Source: Fructobacillus sp. CRL 2054 (GTDB taxonomy: Bacteria; Bacillota; Bacilli; Lactobacillales; Lactobacillaceae). From it: DNA of 64,000 nt. Every line of letters begins with the position of its first letter. Position 1 is the stretch's first letter. Below the pieces are notes generated by a model. The model had not been told where the DNA came from. It searched no databases and saw only the letters and a program-made list of their open reading frames with translations. A program made the position numbers and the translations under genes. Below, piece by piece: positions 34,175 through 42,747 of the stretch. The stretch is taken from positions 78,228 through 142,227 of the forward strand of contig NZ_JACOFN010000003.1 of assembly GCF_028764065.1 (NCBI RefSeq). Reading direction: 5' to 3'.

Positions 34175-34852
34175 TTACTTTTCTTCTTTCTCTTGACTAG
34201 GTTTCATAATTAAGCGAAGGACGGCCTGGCGAAACCGCTTTGACCGTAAAGTGAACACCGCAATAATAAATCCACCAACAATAATTGCTGGCAACACACC
34301 TTTAGGTAGTGTTAAATGGCCAAAGAAGTACCCGATAGTTACCATCGATAATGACCATAGGGCCGAAGCCTCAGCTGACATCTGAAAATAGGTTTTAAAA
34401 GGTAGATTCAACCGATGTGCCGACAGAGGGACAACGGTTCGCACATAGGGAATAAACCGTCCCATAATGATAAATAACCGCCACCGTTTTGGATTCAGAT
34501 TTTCTGCAATTTTTTCAGACAAATCATCGTTAACATGCTTCTTAACCCAGGGAATTTTATCGACCTGCTTAACAATCCAGGCCCCCAACCAATAGTTAAT
34601 CGAATCACCAATCGCTGATGCAACCGCAAATATAATCACTAAAATGACAAATTCAGTGAATGAATGGTGACGACCAGCAAAACCAGCCGCCGTCATAACC
34701 AATGCATCTCCCGGTATAAAACCAGCAACAATGGCGCCGGTTTCAATCAGTATTAATAGGAAAAGTATTGATAACTCAACTAATGAAAAATTGGCGTCTG
34801 CATGACCAATATGGGTTACCCAATCAGCCACAGAGCTAAAGGCTAATAACAT
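34175..34852 (-). CDS. DedA/SNARE-associated family membrane protein
   Basis: A 225-residue membrane protein with the DedA signature: GAIVAGFIPGDAL near residue 40, GDSINYWLGAW near 85 and GRFIPYVRTVVPLSAH near 130, plus about five hydrophobic segments. DedA proteins recycle or flip polyprenyl-phosphate or phospholipids in other bacteria. ATG 34852 is chosen since GAGGAG lies ten bases upstream; the longer frame would begin with GTG and no SD. Adjacent to pgm; functional link uncertain. Confidence 0.9.
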   Translation of the reverse strand: MLLAFSSVADWVTHIGHADANFSLVELSILFLLILIETGAIVAGFIPGDALVMTAAGFAGRHHSFTEFVILVIIFAVASAIGDSINYWLGAWIVKQVDKIPWVKKHVNDDLSEKIAENLNPKRWRLFIIMGRFIPYVRTVVPLSAHRLNLPFKTYFQMSAEASALWSLSMVTIGYFFGHLTLPKGVLPAIIVGGFIIAVFTLRSKRFRQAVLRLIMKPSQEKEEK

Positions 34853-35169
34853 GTGTTTCTTTCTCCTCTTTTGGCTGTTAAAAACAGTCGACACACTAGT
34901 AAAAAAACAAAAAGAATTGTTTTATCTTCTCCCCATTATTTTAATCATACTAGATTAACTTAAAATAAATGGTGCCTCTTTACCTACTTCCATCATACGC
35001 TATGACTGTATCAAAATCTTCCTCCAATTCTTCAATTTACTTTAAGAATCATTCTATCAAGTAAGTCATTCCGCCATCTTTTCTTGTTTATGACAAAGAT
35101 TCCTTAAATCTGGTCATTCTTCTTTCTATAATAGAAAACAAAACACTCAATTAGAATCAAAAGGAAACA

Positions 35170-35187
35170 TTGTTACATAATGTTCAA
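35170..35187. promoter_or_regulatory. Rex-like 18-base element, upstream copy
   Basis: TTGTTACATAATGTTCAA; it contains the inverted pair AACATT/AATGTT. It matches the 18-base layout of Rex sites (TTGTGA-N6-TCACAA) imperfectly. Confidence 0.25.
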
Positions 35188-35244
35188 TCGTAATATTTAT
35201 AATAACGTCTATTAAAAGGCATTAAAAATAATTCTAAAATAGTA

Positions 35245-35273
35245 TTGACAAAAGTTTGCTCAATTATTATTAT
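35245..35273 (+). promoter_or_regulatory. Mannitol dehydrogenase promoter
   Basis: Consensus TTGACA (35245-35250), 17-base spacer, TATTAT (35268-35273), about 44 bases before the ATG. Confidence 0.75.
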
Positions 35274-35276
35274 ATA

Positions 35277-35294
35277 TTGTGTAAAGAAGAACAA
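35277..35294. promoter_or_regulatory. Rex-like 18-base element at the transcription start
   Basis: TTGTGTAAAGAAGAACAA covers the predicted +1. The left half matches five of six Rex consensus bases and the right half four of six. A redox repressor here would fit a gene that reoxidises NADH. Confidence 0.3.
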
Positions 35295-35316
35295 AGAATA
35301 TTGGAGGACACAAGTC

Positions 35317-36333
35317 ATGGAAGCACTTGTATTAACTGGTAAGAAGCAATTGGAAATCAAGAACATTGATAAGCCAGAAGTTAAGCCTAACGAGGTATTG
35401 ATCCACACTGCCTTTGCTGGTGTTTGTGGAACTGACCACGCTTTGTACGCCGGAGAACCAGGATCAGCTAGCGCTGTTCCACCAATCGTCTTGGGACACG
35501 AAAACTCAGGTGTTGTTGCTGAAGTTGGTTCAGCTGTTACAAACTTGAAGGTCGGTGACCGCGTGTCAGTTGACCCTAACATCTACTGTGGACAGTGCAA
35601 GTTCTGCCACACAAACCGTCCTGAATTGTGTGAGCACCTTTCAGCTGTTGGTGTTACCCGTGATGGTGGTTTTGCAGAATACTTCACAGCCCCTGCAGAA
35701 GTTGTTTACCCAATCCCTGACAACGTTGACTTGAAGTCAGCTGCCATTGTTGAACCAATTTCATGTGCTATCCACGGTATGAAGTTGTTGAAGCCATCTC
35801 CTTATCAAAAGGCTTTGGTTATCGGTGACGGTTTCATGGGAGAACTCTTCGTTCAAATCTTGCAAGCCTACGGTATTCACCAAGTTGACTTGGCCGGAAT
35901 CGTTGACGAAAAGTTGAAGATGAACAAGGACTTGTTCGGTGTTAAGAACACTTATAACACAATGAACGGTGACAAGATTCCTGCTTCAGAATACGACATC
36001 GTTATCGAAGCCGTTGGAATGCCACAAACACAGGAATCAGCCGTTGAATCAGCTGCCCGTGGTGGTCAAGTTTTGATGTTCGGTGTTGGTGGTCCTCAAG
36101 CTAAGTTTGAAATGAACACTTACGAAATCTTCCAAAAGGAATTGACTATTCAAGGTTCATTCATCAACCCTAACGCCTTCGAAGATTCATTGGCATTGCT
36201 TTCATCAGGTAAGTTGAACGTTAAGCCATTGATGTCACACGAATTGTCATTGGCACAAGTTGATGACTTCGTTAACGGTAAGCTTGGTGTTGTTTCTAAG
36301 GCTGTCGTTAAAGTCGGTGGCGAAGAAGCCTAA
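35317..36333 (+). CDS. mtlK: NAD-dependent mannitol 2-dehydrogenase (zinc MDR family)
   Basis: A 338-residue medium-chain dehydrogenase reducing fructose to mannitol with NADH, the electron sink of Leuconostoc and Fructobacillus on fructose. Catalytic zinc ligands: GVCGTDH near residue 37 and GHEN near 62; structural zinc cysteines C90, C93, C96 and C104 in YCGQCKFCHTNRPELC; Rossmann segment VIGDGFMGEL near 168. The sequence, including the GGEEA end, closely resembles the Leuconostoc enzyme as I recall it. Start at ATG 35317 with GGAGG ten bases before; the longer frame crosses the promoter. Codon bias is extreme, indicating very high expression. Confidence 0.9.
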   Translation: MEALVLTGKKQLEIKNIDKPEVKPNEVLIHTAFAGVCGTDHALYAGEPGSASAVPPIVLGHENSGVVAEVGSAVTNLKVGDRVSVDPNIYCGQCKFCHTNRPELCEHLSAVGVTRDGGFAEYFTAPAEVVYPIPDNVDLKSAAIVEPISCAIHGMKLLKPSPYQKALVIGDGFMGELFVQILQAYGIHQVDLAGIVDEKLKMNKDLFGVKNTYNTMNGDKIPASEYDIVIEAVGMPQTQESAVESAARGGQVLMFGVGGPQAKFEMNTYEIFQKELTIQGSFINPNAFEDSLALLSSGKLNVKPLMSHELSLAQVDDFVNGKLGVVSKAVVKVGGEEA

Positions 36334-36344
36334 AGGTAAGTATC

Positions 36345-37058
36345 ATGCAGAAAAGTAAACGAACACTTGGTTGGGGTGCGTCCCTTTCCTTCTTCGCCTT
36401 TTCACTGGTCATTAATTCCATGGGTAACGTGCTAACGATTGCAACGAGTCAAAAGATTCACCCTGCATTCCTTGGTTCTGCCTACTGGACGGCCGCCGAA
36501 AACGGCTGGAACATTTCCTTCATGGGAAATACGTCATTCGGTCTATCAATTACATTCTTCGTTGTTGGTGTTCTCATCGCTTTGTTGAATATGATTCTTG
36601 ATCGAAAAGTTGATTTAATTCGTTTCTTCGGGAACTTGGCCTTTATGGTTCCCTTCTCAATGCTAATTGGTGCTTTCTCTGACTGGTTTAACAAAATCAT
36701 GCCAGAGGCTGACGGATTCGGAATGCTAGCACTGTACGTTCTACTGAACTTCTTCGGTGTTACATTAATTGCTATTGCCATTTCTATCTACCAGCGAACG
36801 AACATTGTTCTCCACCCCGCTGATGATTTGATGCAAATTCTACGCTTCAAATACTTCAAGGGAAACGCTGGAATTGCGATGTGGGTATCCTATATCCCCC
36901 CTACTATTATTGGTCTAATCGCCCTCATCGCAGTTCCAGACTTCTCAAACTACGGTTTGGGAACAATCTTCGCCTTCCTCTTCCAAGGTAATATCACTGG
37001 ATGGGCTGATAAAGCGGTTTTCAAGGATCTTAAGCACCAAGGCATTACAATCGAGTAA
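36345..37058 (+). CDS. YczE/YyaS-like integral membrane protein
   Basis: A 237-residue protein with about five to six hydrophobic segments and short loops, including a N-terminal SLSFFAFSLVINSMGN helix. The fold resembles the uncharacterised YczE/YitT-like group (COG2364). No transporter signature lets me name a substrate. It starts 12 bases after the mannitol dehydrogenase stop and is surely co-transcribed, so a role in fructose/mannitol movement or redox metabolism is possible but only inferred from position. Confidence 0.7.
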   Translation: MQKSKRTLGWGASLSFFAFSLVINSMGNVLTIATSQKIHPAFLGSAYWTAAENGWNISFMGNTSFGLSITFFVVGVLIALLNMILDRKVDLIRFFGNLAFMVPFSMLIGAFSDWFNKIMPEADGFGMLALYVLLNFFGVTLIAIAISIYQRTNIVLHPADDLMQILRFKYFKGNAGIAMWVSYIPPTIIGLIALIAVPDFSNYGLGTIFAFLFQGNITGWADKAVFKDLKHQGITIE

Positions 37059-37094
37059 AATAGTATACTGTTAATAAAAAAAGGATGTGTTCAC

Positions 37095-37481
37095 ATGGCA
37101 TTAACTGATTATTTTGACGATATCCAACACGTTGGTGTTCCAACTACTGACTTAGACCGTGCTGAAAAGTTCTGGTCAAGCATCGGTTTTAAGAAGATTG
37201 GTGAATTTGCAGCTGGTCCTGTTAAGTTCATGCAATATGGTCACCTTGTTATCGAGACATGGCTTGGTGATGAAGGTACTGGTAAGCCTGGTGCCATTAA
37301 CCATATTTCAATGAACACTTCAGACGCGGATGCAGCCTTTGAAGAAGCTAAGAAGATGGGACTTGATCTTATCGATACAGAAGTGCAGCACTTGCCTTTC
37401 TGGGAACACGGTATCAAGTTCTTCAACGTTCGCAACCCTGACGGTGTTATCGTTGAATTCTGTGAAAAAGTCAAAGGCTAA
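37095..37481 (+). CDS. VOC-superfamily (glyoxalase-like) protein
   Basis: A 128-residue protein with paired beta-alpha-beta-beta-beta modules of the vicinal oxygen chelate fold: HVGVPTTDLDRAEKFW near residue 12, then NHISMNTSD near 66 and GIKFFNVRNPDGVIVEFCE at the end with the typical metal Glu. Could be a lactoylglutathione-lyase-like or fosfomycin-type enzyme; the substrate is not evident. Codons are as biased as those of mtlK, suggesting high expression. Third gene of the mtlK cluster, preceded by AAGGA and followed by a terminator. Confidence 0.85.
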   Translation: MALTDYFDDIQHVGVPTTDLDRAEKFWSSIGFKKIGEFAAGPVKFMQYGHLVIETWLGDEGTGKPGAINHISMNTSDADAAFEEAKKMGLDLIDTEVQHLPFWEHGIKFFNVRNPDGVIVEFCEKVKG

Positions 37482-37490
37482 TCATAGCTG

Positions 37491-37532
37491 AAAAAAGCAA
37501 CCTCAAGTTAATGCTTGGGGTTGCTTTTTTAT
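37491..37532 (+). terminator. Terminator after VOC gene
   Basis: AAAAAGCAACCTCAAG / CTTGGGGTTGCTTTTTT hairpin (one G-T pair), plus strand. Confidence 0.88.
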
Positions 37533-37543
37533 TTGTATAAAAC

Positions 37544-37576
37544 AAAAAAGCATAGCTAAATTTAGCTATGCTTTTT
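37544..37576. terminator. Terminator after trxB
   Basis: Perfect AAAAGCATAGCTAAA / TTTAGCTATGCTTTTT hairpin; on the minus strand it follows trxB. Confidence 0.88.
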
Positions 37577-37593
37577 CTATCAAAATATTCTGT

Positions 37594-38535
37594 TTATCCT
37601 TCAGACCGGTTAGCAGCAATATAATTGTAAGCCGCTTGGCCAGCTAAGCCACCATCCCCAACGGCAGTGGTAATTTGGCGCAATTCCTTGGCTAAGACAT
37701 CCCCAGCAGCGAAAACACCAGGAATCTTTGTTTCCATCTTTTCGTTAGCTTGAATCCAGCCTTGCTGATTCGTAATACCAAGACTAGTTAAAGCTGCTGT
37801 ATTTGGCTTTAATCCAATATAGATAAAGACACCGGCTGTTTCAAAGGTTGACTGTTCTTGCGTCTGGTTATTAAGCAATTCAACAGACTTTACTTCTTCC
37901 CCGTCCCCCTGAATAGCAGTAACAGACGTGTTATAAACGAAGCGTAAGTTATCCTTCTTCATTGCCCGTTGCTGCAAAATGGGTTGTGCTCGCAACTGGT
38001 CACCACGAACAAAAACCGTCACATCTTTTACGATGTTAGCCAGGTAGATAGCTTCTTCGACAGCCGAATCACCACCACCAACAACAGAAACTGATTCGCC
38101 CTTAAAAAAAGCAGCGTCACAGACCGCACAGTAGGAAACACCCTTTCCTTGGTAATCTTCCTCACCAGGAACACCAAGGTGGGTGTGCTCAGATCCGGTA
38201 GCGATAATCACAACTGGCGCCTGTAAGTCTCCCATGTCCGTATGAACGACTTTTTCTTGGTTATCTAGGACATCAATCCCCGAAACAGAACCAAAGCTGT
38301 ATTCGGCACCAAATTGGGTTGAAGAGGCATACATCTTTTCAGATAAGTCTGGGCCCATAATTTTGTTGTAGCCAGGATAATTCTCAATTTCGGCGGTATT
38401 GTTCATTTGACCACCATAGATACCCTGGTCAACCATCACAGTTTTTAATTCAGCTCGTGAGGCATAGGTAGCGGCCGTCATCCCCGCAGGACCTGCTCCG
38501 ATAATGATGACATCATACTTTTCAATTTCAGCCAT
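37594..38535 (-). CDS. trxB: Thioredoxin reductase
   Basis: A 313-residue FAD/NADPH flavoprotein that reduces thioredoxin. FAD site GAGPAGMTAA near residue 14, redox centre CAVC near 137, NADPH site GGGDSAVEEA near 155, second FAD motif GVFAAGDV near 278. I start at ATG 38535, with AAAGGAGAG nine bases upstream. Downstream of galU in the conserved hprK-gpsA-galU-trxB order of lactobacilli. Confidence 0.95.
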   Translation of the reverse strand: MAEIEKYDVIIIGAGPAGMTAATYASRAELKTVMVDQGIYGGQMNNTAEIENYPGYNKIMGPDLSEKMYASSTQFGAEYSFGSVSGIDVLDNQEKVVHTDMGDLQAPVVIIATGSEHTHLGVPGEEDYQGKGVSYCAVCDAAFFKGESVSVVGGGDSAVEEAIYLANIVKDVTVFVRGDQLRAQPILQQRAMKKDNLRFVYNTSVTAIQGDGEEVKSVELLNNQTQEQSTFETAGVFIYIGLKPNTAALTSLGITNQQGWIQANEKMETKIPGVFAAGDVLAKELRQITTAVGDGGLAGQAAYNYIAANRSEG

Positions 38536-38601
38536 GGTCTCTCCTTTACCACTCAGAATTAACGTAACCATATTGTACATTTAAAAGGTACAATAGTCTA
38601 C

Positions 38602-38636
38602 AAAAAAAGAAGAGGTAATCTAGACCTCTTCTTAGA
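38602..38636 (-). terminator. Terminator after galU
   Basis: AAGAAGAGGT / ACCTCTTCTT hairpin followed by T7 on the minus strand. Confidence 0.85.
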
Positions 38637-38643
38637 AAAAGAA

Positions 38644-39516
38644 TTAGAGCTTTGCAGCCAATTCCTTAATGTAAGCACGCAACTCGTCTTTAACTTGTGG
38701 GTGCTTCAAACCAAAGGTAATGTTCGTTTCAAGGAAGCCAATCTTTGAACCGATGTCGTAGCGATCACCAGTAAACTTGTGAGCGTAAACATGTTGACGG
38801 TTGTTCAACGTGTCAATGGCATCAGTCAATTGGATTTCGCCACCCTTACCAGGCTTTGTCTTTTCCAATTCTTCGAAGATTTCAGGAGTCAACAAGTAAC
38901 GACCGATGATAGCCAAGTCTGATGGTGCTTCTTCTGGCTTTGGCTTCTCAACGAAGGACTTTACTCGGTAAAGACCATCCTTAACCTTAGCAGCTGGGTC
39001 AATCACACCGTATTCAGATACTTGTTCGTGTGGCACTTCCATAACAGCCAACGTTGATTCACCAGTTTCGTGGTAACGGTCAATCAATTGCTTTGTCAAT
39101 GGCACTTCATCTTGCATCAAGTCATCGCCCAAGAGAACAACGAATGGTTCGTCACCGATGAAGTCCTTGGCAGTCAAGATAGCATCACCCAATCCCTTAG
39201 GATGTGATTGGCGAATAAAGTACATGTTGATATCAGTTGTTTCTTCAACCAATTCCAACAATTCCAACTTATTCTTTTCACGCAAGTTGTTTTCCAACTC
39301 AGGGTTTGAATCGAAGTGATCTTCGATAGAACGCTTTGACTTCCCATCGACAACAACGATGTCTTCAATTCCAGAAGCAATCGCTTCACGCACGATATAT
39401 TCAATCGTTGGTGTATCAACGATTGGCAACATTTCCTTTGCCAAAGCCTTTGTTGCTGGCAAAAAACGTGTTCCCAAACCGGCCGCTGGGATAATAGCTT
39501 TACGTACAGGTTTCAT
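38644..39516 (-). CDS. galU: UTP-glucose-1-phosphate uridylyltransferase
   Basis: A 290-residue nucleotidyltransferase making UDP-glucose. [22 protein letters not shown] near residue 9 holds the nucleotide and catalytic Lys, LGDD near 130, [12 protein letters not shown] near 187 and [12 protein letters not shown] near 255 complete the site. Uses the glucose 1-phosphate from Pgm. Codon bias is strong. Located between gpsA and trxB. Confidence 0.96.
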   Translation of the reverse strand: MKPVRKAIIPAAGLGTRFLPATKALAKEMLPIVDTPTIEYIVREAIASGIEDIVVVDGKSKRSIEDHFDSNPELENNLREKNKLELLELVEETTDINMYFIRQSHPKGLGDAILTAKDFIGDEPFVVLLGDDLMQDEVPLTKQLIDRYHETGESTLAVMEVPHEQVSEYGVIDPAAKVKDGLYRVKSFVEKPKPEEAPSDLAIIGRYLLTPEIFEELEKTKPGKGGEIQLTDAIDTLNNRQHVYAHKFTGDRYDIGSKIGFLETNITFGLKHPQVKDELRAYIKELAAKL

Positions 39517-39585
39517 TGTTTCCTACTTTCTTTTCGGAGATAGTAATCTACCACCGTATTCTTTCTTATTATACCAAAAAAATCG

Positions 39586-40596
39586 CTAATCTTCAGCCTT
39601 TAAAGGTCGAGTCATCAAATCAGTAATGCCTTGATCAATTGTCTTGCCTTCATAGATTACTTGGTAAAGTGTCCGAGTGATTGGTAATTCCAAATCAAAT
39701 TCTTTTTCAAAGTCGACCACGGCCTTGATGGTGTTCACACCCTCAATAACCATGCCCATCTCTTCTTCTACCTGAGCTAATGGCTTACCCGAAGCCAAGG
39801 CCACACCAGCACGGTAATTACGTGAGTTAGGTGACATTCCGGTCACAATCAAATCACCAATTCCAGCTAATCCTAAGAAAGTTTCGGGCTGTGCACCAAG
39901 CGCTTGGCCAACACGACGAATTTCAACTAACCCACGTGTGAGCAAGGCAGCTTGTGCATTGGCACCATAGCCCTTTCCAATCAACATTCCAGAACCAATA
40001 GCGATGATGTTTTTTAATGCACCACCAAGTTCTGAACCAATTAGGTCTGAATTAGTATAAGGACGGAAATTCTGATTAGCTAGGGCTTGCTGCAAAGCCT
40101 TCGCAGCAGCAACATCATCCGAACCAATTGAGATAGCTGTTAAGTCACCCTTCACAACGTCTTCAGCGTGTGATGGGCCGGAAATAACGGCGAGACCAGT
40201 ATATTGCTTAGCCGGTACTTCTTCCGCAATCATTTGTGAGATACGCAAGTGCGTTCCCTGTTCCAGTCCCTTTGCCGCATGGGCCAGGATAACCTGCTGA
40301 TTCAATTCTTCTAAGACAGTGGTCAATTGTTTGGCTACCATACGAATTGCTTTCGTTGGTACCACAAACAGAACAATTGAAGCACCGTCAACAGCTAACT
40401 TCATGTCATCAGTTGCAATTAGGCTAGAGTCTAAGCTTGCCCCTGGCAAGTAGCGTTCGTTGCGGTGGGTACCGTTGATTTCAGCAGCCTGTTGCGCCTT
40501 ATGTGACCAAATTGTCACTTGATTACCATTTTTAGCCATCGTATTGGCTAAAGCCGTTCCCCAGGAACCAGCTCCAAGTACAGCAACCTTAGTCAT
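39586..40596 (-). CDS. gpsA: Glycerol-3-phosphate dehydrogenase [NAD(P)+]
   Basis: A 336-residue soluble enzyme producing sn-glycerol 3-phosphate for phospholipids. N-terminal VLGAGSWGTALA near residue 6, SGPSHAEDV near 140, catalytic Lys in GGALKNIIAIG near 190, GLAGIGDLIVT near 243. It overlaps hprK by eight bases, leaving no room for lgt, which normally lies between these genes in Lactobacillales. Confidence 0.96.
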   Translation of the reverse strand: MTKVAVLGAGSWGTALANTMAKNGNQVTIWSHKAQQAAEINGTHRNERYLPGASLDSSLIATDDMKLAVDGASIVLFVVPTKAIRMVAKQLTTVLEELNQQVILAHAAKGLEQGTHLRISQMIAEEVPAKQYTGLAVISGPSHAEDVVKGDLTAISIGSDDVAAAKALQQALANQNFRPYTNSDLIGSELGGALKNIIAIGSGMLIGKGYGANAQAALLTRGLVEIRRVGQALGAQPETFLGLAGIGDLIVTGMSPNSRNYRAGVALASGKPLAQVEEEMGMVIEGVNTIKAVVDFEKEFDLELPITRTLYQVIYEGKTIDQGITDLMTRPLKAED

Positions 40597-41554
40597 GTTT
40601 CTTTTCCTCTGCGTCTTCCTTCTCGTTAGCTGAAATTGCCTTATCCATTCGCTGCTCGAGAGTCTTCAAGGCGTCATAGCCCATGTTTTGAGTTCGGAAC
40701 TTAACCGCCGCCGCATCAATTACCGAAGCTGTGTTTCGACCAGGCGTAACTGGCACAACCATCTTCTTAATTTTGACACCAAGGATTTCCAAAGTCTCGT
40801 CTTCATTGCCAAGACGGTCAAAGTTTTCCTCACCAATCTTTCCGTTGGAAAGGTGGATGTTCAAGCGCACTGAAGCATGGGAACGAACTGAAACCGCTCC
40901 GTAAACCTGTTGAACGTCAATGATTCCAACACCACGAACTTCCATCAAGTTTTGTAGAACTTCTGAAGGCTGTCCAATCAAACGTTGTTCATCCTCTTGG
41001 TGAATATCAACTCGATCATCGGCAACCAATCGAGCCTTCCCTTGCTGAATTAATTCCAATGCAGATTCGGTCTTACCAATACCGGCATCTCCAGTAATCA
41101 AAACACCCAATCCATGGACATCAATCAAAACACCATGTACCGATTGACGGGGCGTTAATTCGCCACCTAGGTAGTAAGTCATGTTTGACAAAATCTGTGA
41201 AGAAGTTAAATGAGTCGTTAAGATTGGAATATGTGCTTCATCAGCAGCTTGTTTCAATTCATCTGCAATTGGCAAATTAGTTGACACAACAAAGGCCGGT
41301 GTCTGCGCGTCTGCCATCTTGCGGTAAACCATTAATAGTTCATCGTGTGACATTCGCTTTGAAAAGGAGGTTTCAGTGATACCAAGCAGCTGAACACGCT
41401 CTGGTGCATAATACGTAAAGTACCCCGTCATCTCTAATCCAGGACGTGAAATGTCAGCCGTTGTAATTGGCCGATTCAAATATTCAGTACCAGATACGAT
41501 GTTTAGCCGGGTGTTATCAACCAGCTCTTTAACCGTTACAGTTTTTTCTGCCAT
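40589..41554 (-). CDS. hprK: HPr kinase/phosphorylase
   Basis: A 321-residue regulator of carbon catabolite control that phosphorylates or dephosphorylates Ser46 of HPr. N-terminal substrate-like domain, HGxxxxG-like VHGLGVLITG near residue 146, Walker A GDAGIGKTE near 154, and signature VEVRGVGIIDV near 207. P-loop ends in Thr-Glu instead of the commoner Ser-Glu. Starts two bases after yvlD; operon with gpsA. Confidence 0.95.
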   Translation of the reverse strand: MAEKTVTVKELVDNTRLNIVSGTEYLNRPITTADISRPGLEMTGYFTYYAPERVQLLGITETSFSKRMSHDELLMVYRKMADAQTPAFVVSTNLPIADELKQAADEAHIPILTTHLTSSQILSNMTYYLGGELTPRQSVHGVLIDVHGLGVLITGDAGIGKTESALELIQQGKARLVADDRVDIHQEDEQRLIGQPSEVLQNLMEVRGVGIIDVQQVYGAVSVRSHASVRLNIHLSNGKIGEENFDRLGNEDETLEILGVKIKKMVVPVTPGRNTASVIDAAAVKFRTQNMGYDALKTLEQRMDKAISANEKEDAEEKKHD

Positions 41555-41555
41555 G

Positions 41556-41912
41556 TTATTGTCTCCTAATCTGAATATGTGTTGGGTTCATAAAAATTAC
41601 ATTCGCAATTGTGAGGAATAAGGCGACTAAGAAAGCCCACCAGAAACTTTCAAAATGAAATCCAGGTACAAACCAAGCAGTTAATTCCAACATCATTGCG
41701 TTAACAATCAACGAAAAAGCACCTAGACTAATGATTAAAAGTGGTAAAGATAAAATCATCAACAGGGGTTTTACTAACTGATTCAGTGCGGTTAAAACGA
41801 CTGCAGCCACAGCAGCGGCCGTCATGTTTGCCAAAATAAAACCAGATGGAAACATTAAGGCACAGGCCAAGAATACAGCCATGTTAATGGCCACTTGCAT
41901 AATGAAACGCAT
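41556..41912 (-). CDS. yvlD: YvlD / phage holin family 4 membrane protein
   Basis: A 118-residue protein with four hydrophobic helices. This short family (often named phage holin superfamily IV) is a normal chromosomal neighbour of hprK in Firmicutes and is not evidence of a prophage. AAGGAG precedes the start. TGTTATAAT at about 41946 gives it a promoter; it leads the yvlD-hprK-gpsA transcript. Confidence 0.85.
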   Translation of the reverse strand: MRFIMQVAINMAVFLACALMFPSGFILANMTAAAVAAVVLTALNQLVKPLLMILSLPLLIISLGAFSLIVNAMMLELTAWFVPGFHFESFWWAFLVALFLTIANVIFMNPTHIQIRRQ

Positions 41913-41981
41913 AGGCTCTCCTTTGATTATTGTACTAGGTCTATTATAACAAAATCTAAGTATAGCTTAAATTAAAACACA

Positions 41982-42008
41982 TAAAAAAGCCCTAAAATAG
42001 GGCTTTTC
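41982..42008 (-). terminator. Terminator after phoU
   Basis: AAAAGCCCTA / TAGGGCTTTTTT hairpin, minus strand, closing the pst operon. Confidence 0.85.
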
Positions 42009-42019
42009 GAGACTTTTAA

Positions 42020-42694
42020 TTAAATAAAGTAGTTATAACCAGGGTTCAATTCGATAATCTTACCTGTTCGCTTATAAACAATCCATTCGGCAATGTCGGT
42101 TGTGTAATCACCAATACGCTTAATGTATCCAGCAATCACCAAGTAATCCGCAGCTGAGTCAACAAGTTCAGGATCTTCTTTCATCCCCTTCACTGATTCA
42201 GTACGAACCTTAGCGGCTGCGTTTGACAACTGGTGGTTCTTAGAAGCAATCGCTTCGGCCCCTAAGGCGTCATTCTTAACGTAGTAAGACATAACTTCAG
42301 AAACCATACCTGAAACCAATTCACCCATTTCACCCAGTTGCTTTTCAACTGGCTTCATGTGCTTTGTTCCCTTCACACGGATGGTTGACGTTGCAACGTT
42401 ACGTGCCTGGTCACCCATTCGTTCAAGAACAGAAACCGCCTTCAAGATGGTCACAATTTCACGCAAGTCAGTTGTCACTGGCTGGTAAAGCGCAATCATT
42501 TCAAAGGTCTTCTTTTCCAAAGCCGCTTCACGTTCATTGATTTTATAATCGTTATCAATGATCTTACGAGCGCCTTCACGGTCGTGCTTAATAAAGGACT
42601 GCACAGCCGCTTGAATTGTTTTGGCAACCAATTCACCCATTTCAGTAAAGGATGAGTCCAAATCTGCTAATTCATCATCAAATAGTCGACGCAT
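42020..42694 (-). CDS. phoU: Phosphate signalling accessory protein PhoU
   Basis: A 224-residue all-helical protein made of two three-helix repeats with the metal-binding E/DxxxD pattern (ERMGDQARNVA near residue 90 and KRIGDYTTDIAEW near 193). It restrains Pst transport and, where present, PhoR signalling. Last gene of the pst operon. No PhoP/PhoR pair is in the window. Confidence 0.94.
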   Translation of the reverse strand: MRRLFDDELADLDSSFTEMGELVAKTIQAAVQSFIKHDREGARKIIDNDYKINEREAALEKKTFEMIALYQPVTTDLREIVTILKAVSVLERMGDQARNVATSTIRVKGTKHMKPVEKQLGEMGELVSGMVSEVMSYYVKNDALGAEAIASKNHQLSNAAAKVRTESVKGMKEDPELVDSAADYLVIAGYIKRIGDYTTDIAEWIVYKRTGKIIELNPGYNYFI

Positions 42695-42747
42695 GGCAAT
42701 GTTCCTTTCAAATTATATAGCCAATATAAAGCAAGTCAATCAAATCG

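Larger units (their letters stand above)
34853..35316. other. 464-base AT-rich divergent control region
   Basis: No coding region found. It holds the dedA leader on the left, a TATAAT at 35127-35132 (plus strand, weak -35), and the mannitol dehydrogenase promoter with two 18-base TTGT...CAA elements on the right. Confidence 0.6.

Noticed and set aside
35127..35132. Second promoter or small RNA in the mtlK upstream region
   Set aside because: TATAAT is present but the -35 is weak and no terminator or conserved structure follows; noted only as part of the region.
41556..41912. Phage holin family 4 protein as a sign of a prophage
   Set aside because: The YvlD family is a usual chromosomal neighbour of hprK; no other phage gene is present.
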